Assembly: GCA_003153555.1 (NCBI GenBank) | Contig: PLZS01000138.1 | Span: 1 to 44,493, forward strand | Source of the DNA: Candidatus Melainabacteria bacterium | GTDB taxonomy: Bacteria; Cyanobacteriota; Vampirovibrionia; Obscuribacterales; Obscuribacteraceae | Length of the DNA: 44,493 bases | Direction of reading: 5' to 3' | Shown: positions 40,955 to 44,493 of the stretch, piece after piece | Numbering within the stretch: the stretch's first letter is position 1 | How the letters are laid out: every line of letters starts with the position of its first letter | Program-made: the position numbers and the translations under genes | Notes under the pieces: model-generated | Seen by the model: only the letters and a program-made list of their open reading frames with translations | Database searches by the model: none | Told to the model about the DNA's origin: nothing

Positions 40955-42166
40955 ATGAGCTCGACTCTTTCACAACAAAAGATCTTTGATCTAGCGCAGG
41001 TGCAAACTGCTCTTGCCGAGGAAGGTCTCGATGGTTGGCTCTTTTACTTTTTCCACGACAACGACCCCATTGCTTTGAGGATTCTCGGTCTGAGTGCAAA
41101 CCACTTCGTGTCACGGCGCTGGTTTTACTTTGTTCCGGTAAAAGGGGTGCCGGTAAAACTTGTTCACCGCATTGAGATGGACAGTCTTGACGTCGTTCCT
41201 GGCGATAAAGTTGTCTATCTCGGTTGGAAAGAACTAGAGGCTAAGTTAAAGGAAATCCTCAGCGGCAAAAAGCGGGTGGCCATGCAGTATTCGCCTAACA
41301 ACGCGATCCCTTATGTCTCCAGAGTAGACGCCGGTACTGTTGAACTGGTGCGATCGTCGGGATGCGACGTTGTCACCTCGGCGAATTTGGTTTCCTACTT
41401 CGAGGCAAGGCTCAGCCCAAGCCAGCTACAGACGCACATCGAAGCTGTCGAGACTTTGCGAAAAATAGTTTTTGAAGCATTCGCGATGATCAAGCTAGCC
41501 GTGCAATCATCAAAGAAGATCACTGAATATGATGTGCAGCAGTTCATTGTGGACTCTTACGATCGCTATGGACTGACTTCGAATTCCCCGCCCATAGTGG
41601 CAGTCAATGGGCATGCCGGACGTCCTCACTATCAGCCAACTGAAACCAATCATGTCGATATTCGTGAAAATGATTTTGTTCTGCTCGATATTTGGGCGAA
41701 GAAAAAATCGCCTGAGGATGCGGTGTATGGCGATATTACGTGGACCGGATACGTCGGAACCGAGGTGCCCAAAAAATATGTCGACGTCTTTGAAATCGTC
41801 CGAGATGCGCGTGACGCAGCCCTGAATTACGTGCGCAGTGCGGCGCAAGAAGGACGTGAAATCAAAGGCTGGCAGGTCGACGACGCCGCCCGCCAACATA
41901 TCGCGAGCAAAGGATACGAGAAGGATTTTGTTCATCGCACGGGGCACTCTATTTGCACTGAGGTGCACGCTAACGGTGCCAATATCGATAATCTGGAGAC
42001 GCGCGACGAGCGCAAAATCATCGCTAAAACTGCGTTTTCAATTGAGCCCGGAATCTATTTGGAAGACTTCGGCGTGCGCAGCGAGATTGATGTATATGTC
42101 GATGATGCGCAAGTCATAGTGGCTGGGCAACCGATCCAGACAGAGATTATTCGAATTCTAGCTTGA
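40955..42166 (+). CDS. M24 family aminopeptidase-like protein (Xaa-Pro type)
   Basis: This 403-residue protein has the creatinase/aminopeptidase ('pita-bread') fold. The five metal ligands are visible: D in LLDIWAK (about 244), D in GDITWTG, H in HRTGHSI, E in SIEPGIY and E in RSEIDVY. The N-terminal part (about 1-150) is the creatinase-type domain. This favours an Xaa-Pro dipeptidase or aminopeptidase over methionine aminopeptidase, but substrate is not fixed. The ATG is preceded by AGAGGGG. It stands alone. Confidence 0.88.
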   Translation: MSSTLSQQKIFDLAQVQTALAEEGLDGWLFYFFHDNDPIALRILGLSANHFVSRRWFYFVPVKGVPVKLVHRIEMDSLDVVPGDKVVYLGWKELEAKLKEILSGKKRVAMQYSPNNAIPYVSRVDAGTVELVRSSGCDVVTSANLVSYFEARLSPSQLQTHIEAVETLRKIVFEAFAMIKLAVQSSKKITEYDVQQFIVDSYDRYGLTSNSPPIVAVNGHAGRPHYQPTETNHVDIRENDFVLLDIWAKKKSPEDAVYGDITWTGYVGTEVPKKYVDVFEIVRDARDAALNYVRSAAQEGREIKGWQVDDAARQHIASKGYEKDFVHRTGHSICTEVHANGANIDNLETRDERKIIAKTAFSIEPGIYLEDFGVRSEIDVYVDDAQVIVAGQPIQTEIIRILA

Positions 42167-42564
42167 GGGTATTTATTCCGATTTGCCACGTCGACCCGTC
42201 AAAGTCCCCAAAATAGATTTGTTTTAATTTAGAACGCACATCGCCTTAGCATTGCCTCTTAATCGCATCGAAGAGCTTGCCCAGGCGCGGAAGCCGCATC
42301 AGGCTATTGCAAAGTCAAGGCGAAATAACAGCCACCGGCTGCCGCTGCAGCGACAAGCATTACCAGTGTGAAGACACCGCGGCTGAATTTTCTTTGCCTG
42401 TCGCTAGTTTTAAGTTCGGTGTCAGGAGTACTCATGTGGGCGCATTTTAGCTGCTCGATCGATTACTTTGTCCAATCCATTGAAATCTCGCTTGCTACAT
42501 TTAAATACCCTAACAACCCCTTCCTCTTCATAAGCTAACATTTTGGGAACTGTCGGCAATTTTA
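42167..42564. other. Intergenic region holding the small membrane protein candidate
   Basis: About 400 bases with no long gene. Apart from the 43-residue ORF on the minus strand (42304-42435), I see no tRNA, hairpin terminator or strong promoter. Confidence 0.4.
42304..42435 (-). CDS. Small single-pass membrane protein
   Basis: A 43-residue ORF with a hydrophilic N-terminus (MSTPDTELKTSDRQRKFSRG) and one hydrophobic helix (VFTLVMLVAAAAAGGCYFAL). The positive-inside arrangement before the helix makes it plausible as a small membrane protein. No ribosome binding site is visible, so expression is uncertain. Confidence 0.45.
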   Translation of the reverse strand: MSTPDTELKTSDRQRKFSRGVFTLVMLVAAAAAGGCYFALTLQ

Positions 42565-43827
42565 GTGAATTATCAAGTGACCTCAGCAGCGGTAGTAATC
42601 GAGCCTCAATTAACCGAAATTGCGGTGGAACAAAAGCCGCCGGTAAAGAAAGCTTTTTTTTACCTGCCTGAGCTTGATGGTCTGCGGACTGTCGGCTTTT
42701 TGTATATGTTCATGGCTCACTCGTCGATCATTCCGCAACCGCACGGACATTTTTTTCTCACTGATTGGTACAACGTCTTCGTCAAATGGGGCGTAATCGG
42801 ACTGGACATGTTTTTTGTGCTCAGCGGCTATTTGATTACGACACTCCTTCTGAAAGAACGACTTAAGAACGGCAATATTTCACTGCCTCTCTATTTCAAG
42901 CGACGCATGTTGAGAATTTGGCCGCTTTTTTACCTGGTCATTTTTGTTGGCGCTTTTGTGATTCCGTTTGTCTCAACCAGGCATTTGGATATGCAACTCT
43001 ATCAGCGCTTTCTTGGCGAAATTTTCTTGCCTATGTTTTTCTTCCTTGGGAATTACGCTCTGATCTTTAAGGCTTACACGCTACAGGCGCTGACAGCTGG
43101 ACTGAATTTCCCTCTTGCCAGTTTGTTTAGGCCGCTCTGGTCTGTCTGTTCAGAAGAGCAGTTTTACGTCACCTGGCCGTTCGTTGTTCGGAAAGCTAAA
43201 ACTTGGCAGGGACTGACGTGCATCATTGCCGGTCTGACTGTGCTGTCGATGTGTTTTCGTTTTTACTTCCAGCAGTATTCCTTGACACACACTCGGGGAA
43301 TCTGGACACCGTCTGACTTCTACCACTACAACACCTTGTGTGGATTGGATACACTGATGGCCGGTGCCTTGATTGCCACTGTGCAATTGCAGCTGCCGAA
43401 GTTTTGGGAAAAGCTGTGTAAATTTGGAGCACCAATTGCGGTGATTCCATTCTTGATTCTAGGAAGCATGATTATCTTCTTGCCTGAGCCGGGCAACAGC
43501 GTCTACATCGTGCCGATGTACTTGGCGATCGCGCTCCTATGCGGCATGGTTTTGATCGGTACGTTGTCTTGGGCTCCTCTGCGCTCATTCCTCGCCCTCT
43601 TCGCTCCAATCGGCAAGAGCACCTACGGTATGTATCTCGTGCACCACCCGATTATTTTGATTTGCGAGAAATACTTTAAAACGCATGGTTCCTTGGGTTA
43701 TAACGAACAGTTCTATGCGATCCGGTTTTTCACGTCTTTGTTCTTGACAGTATTGGTCGGGCAGCTGCTTTACCACACGATTGAAAAGAGGTTGGAAGTG
43801 CTCCGTAAGAAGTACGCTCGCATTTAG
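42565..43827 (+). CDS. Acyltransferase family 3 (OafA/YrhL-like) membrane protein
   Basis: This 420-residue integral membrane acyltransferase modifies cell-surface sugars, usually with acetyl groups. The N-terminal signature LPELDGLRTVGFLYMFMAHSS (about 34-54) includes the conserved His. GLDMFFVLSGYLIT (about 89-102), FKRRMLRIWPLFYLV and the WSVCSEEQFYVTWPF motif (about 191-205) are all intact. There are about ten membrane helices. The GTG start has no strong ribosome binding site. It stands alone, so the target cannot be inferred. Confidence 0.88.
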   Translation: MNYQVTSAAVVIEPQLTEIAVEQKPPVKKAFFYLPELDGLRTVGFLYMFMAHSSIIPQPHGHFFLTDWYNVFVKWGVIGLDMFFVLSGYLITTLLLKERLKNGNISLPLYFKRRMLRIWPLFYLVIFVGAFVIPFVSTRHLDMQLYQRFLGEIFLPMFFFLGNYALIFKAYTLQALTAGLNFPLASLFRPLWSVCSEEQFYVTWPFVVRKAKTWQGLTCIIAGLTVLSMCFRFYFQQYSLTHTRGIWTPSDFYHYNTLCGLDTLMAGALIATVQLQLPKFWEKLCKFGAPIAVIPFLILGSMIIFLPEPGNSVYIVPMYLAIALLCGMVLIGTLSWAPLRSFLALFAPIGKSTYGMYLVHHPIILICEKYFKTHGSLGYNEQFYAIRFFTSLFLTVLVGQLLYHTIEKRLEVLRKKYARI

Positions 43828-43944
43828 ACCATCTCTTCAATTTTGAATTGGCTTTGAAACTCGAGCTGTTGCCAAGTTGCGCTCTTCCTTGATGCCCAAT
43901 TTCTTGCAATGCCTTAATGGTGCCTTCATACAGGTGTGTTCCTG

Positions 43945-43968
43945 ATTTAAACCGTCAACGGTTTAAAT
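43945..43968. repeat. Palindrome ATTTAAACCGT/ACGGTTTAAAT
   Basis: Two perfect 11-base arms are separated by CA. It is a candidate 3' end structure for the acyltransferase transcript or an operator for the downstream regulator. Confidence 0.55.
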
Positions 43969-43991
43969 TCCGTTCCTTATATCTTCAAAAA

Positions 43992-44009
43992 TCAACCGTC
44001 ATCGGTTGA
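43992..44009. repeat. Palindrome TCAACCG/CGGTTGA
   Basis: Seven-base arms around TCAT, followed by GTTTTC on the plus strand. It shares the ACCGTCA-x-CGGT core with the palindrome at 43945, and the T-run makes a weak terminator possible. Confidence 0.5.
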
Positions 44010-44077
44010 GTTTTCGGCTAAGGCGGAGTTGGGCACTTTTTCCCAGTTGTGGGCCGGGCCGCTCCTTTCTGGCAACC

Positions 44078-44115
44078 TTGACAGCATGACAGTAATATTG
44101 CATAATACTGTCATG
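44078..44115 (+). promoter_or_regulatory. Promoter and operator palindrome of the MerR-type gene
   Basis: TTGACA (44078-44083) and CATAAT (44101-44106) are separated by 17 bases. The perfect inverted repeat CATGACAGTA ... TACTGTCATG (44085-44094, 44106-44115, spacer 11) covers the spacer, the -10 box and the ATG. The predicted transcription start falls at or next to the ATG, so the mRNA may be leaderless and self-repressed. Confidence 0.7.
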
Positions 44116-44493
44116 ATAGTCGAAGACTCCTACACGCTAACCATTGATGAACTCTCTGATGAGGTAGTTCGCGTCCTAAAAGCAAACAACCTTTTCGCCA
44201 GCCACCACGACAATCGCGTTTCTGCTGCACCTGATATGCGTACCATCCGGTACTACTCAAGTTTAGGGCTGCTCGATCGACCATCGATTGAAGGTCGAGT
44301 TGCGAAGTACAATCGCCGGCATTTGCTGCAGTTGCTCGCGGTCAAAACATTGCAGGGTGTCTCGCTTCCGTTATCCGAAATTCAAGAACAGCTTTATGGT
44401 TTAAGTGAAGCAGAGTTAGAAGCTGTAATAGCTTTCTACATTCCTGAACTAAGTCAACGGAGCACCGACTCTTATAAGGAATCAATTCGTACT
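44113..44493 (+). CDS. MerR-type transcription regulator (N-terminal part, truncated by window)
   Basis: The open frame runs off the right edge after 127 residues. The helix-turn-helix region contains RTIRYYSSLGLLDRPS (about residues 44-59), followed by a typical wing (GRVAKYNRRHLLQLLAVKTLQ) and EIQEQLYGLS. These match MerR-family winged-helix DNA-binding domains. The N-terminal 40 residues before the motif are longer than usual and hydrophilic. The upstream palindrome overlaps its start, so autoregulation is likely. An in-frame ATG lies nine codons upstream, inside the promoter spacer. The effector domain is outside the window. Confidence 0.8.
   Translation, partial: MIVEDSYTLTIDELSDEVVRVLKANNLFASHHDNRVSAAPDMRTIRYYSSLGLLDRPSIEGRVAKYNRRHLLQLLAVKTLQGVSLPLSEIQEQLYGLSEAELEAVIAFYIPELSQRSTDSYKESIRT

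Overview
The window looks chromosomal, with moderate GC and dense genes on both strands. The best inference is a non-photosynthetic cyanobacterial relative (Melainabacteria/Vampirovibrionia, Obscuribacterales-like). Supporting points are a YlqD-family protein of the type shared by cyanobacteria and bacilli, System II cytochrome c maturation (ResB/Ccs1 plus CcsA), a primary-type sigma factor, SpoIID/LytB and TlyA proteins, and several large disordered or zinc-ribbon proteins of unknown function. This placement rests on gene content only. No rRNA, integrase, transposase or CRISPR array was seen.

Layout. 145-3593: a secreted glycine-zipper protein divergent from a zinc-ribbon protein carrying many LRSPLLG repeats. 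3736-7583: a tight + strand run of a membrane-anchored protein, SppA, a Yip1-like protein and MiaA. 7893-10397: a small unknown protein, nicotinate phosphoribosyltransferase, and a secreted Ada-type zinc-site protein. 10580-18934: an 874-residue multidomain membrane protein, a TPR lipoprotein candidate, SpoIID/LytB, tRNA-Ser(UGA), TlyA, a TonB-C-like protein, a PrpE-like phosphatase and YceI. 19085-21665: the most notable locus (below). 21829-25778: an esterase, a histone H1-like basic protein, an AT-rich gene-poor stretch, an adenosine deaminase family protein and a cyclophilin. 26060-28892: a small cationic secreted peptide, Aat, a c-type cytochrome, FolA and ThyA. 29393-33777: P5C dehydrogenase, a GT4 glycosyltransferase, YlqD and YtxH. 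34072-39564: sigma factor, CcsA, ResB, a degenerate Met8/CysG-like protein and a polyprenyl diphosphate synthase. 39872-44493: an AbiTii-like protein, a CoA-binding protein, an M24 peptidase, an acyltransferase and the start of a MerR-type regulator.

The candidate new system is the minus-strand cluster at 19085-21665. Two short Sec-signal peptides, each with two closely spaced cysteines in a Lys/Gly-rich context, precede a DUF692 enzyme (MNIO, multinuclear non-heme iron oxidative enzyme) and a DUF2063 partner. This is the architecture of HvfABC/bufferin-type RiPPs, in which MNIOs modify cysteines of secreted copper-binding peptides. The two precursors have different cysteine motifs, and an intrinsic terminator lies between the precursors and the enzyme gene.

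A second theme is a dispersed, roughly 60-150 bp GC-rich repeat family with at least five copies. Two long copies lie in inverted orientation around ytxH, and one of these reaches into the sigma-factor stop codon. The sequence also shows clear intrinsic terminators after several genes and, at the right edge, a promoter/operator palindrome that overlaps the start codon of the MerR-type gene.
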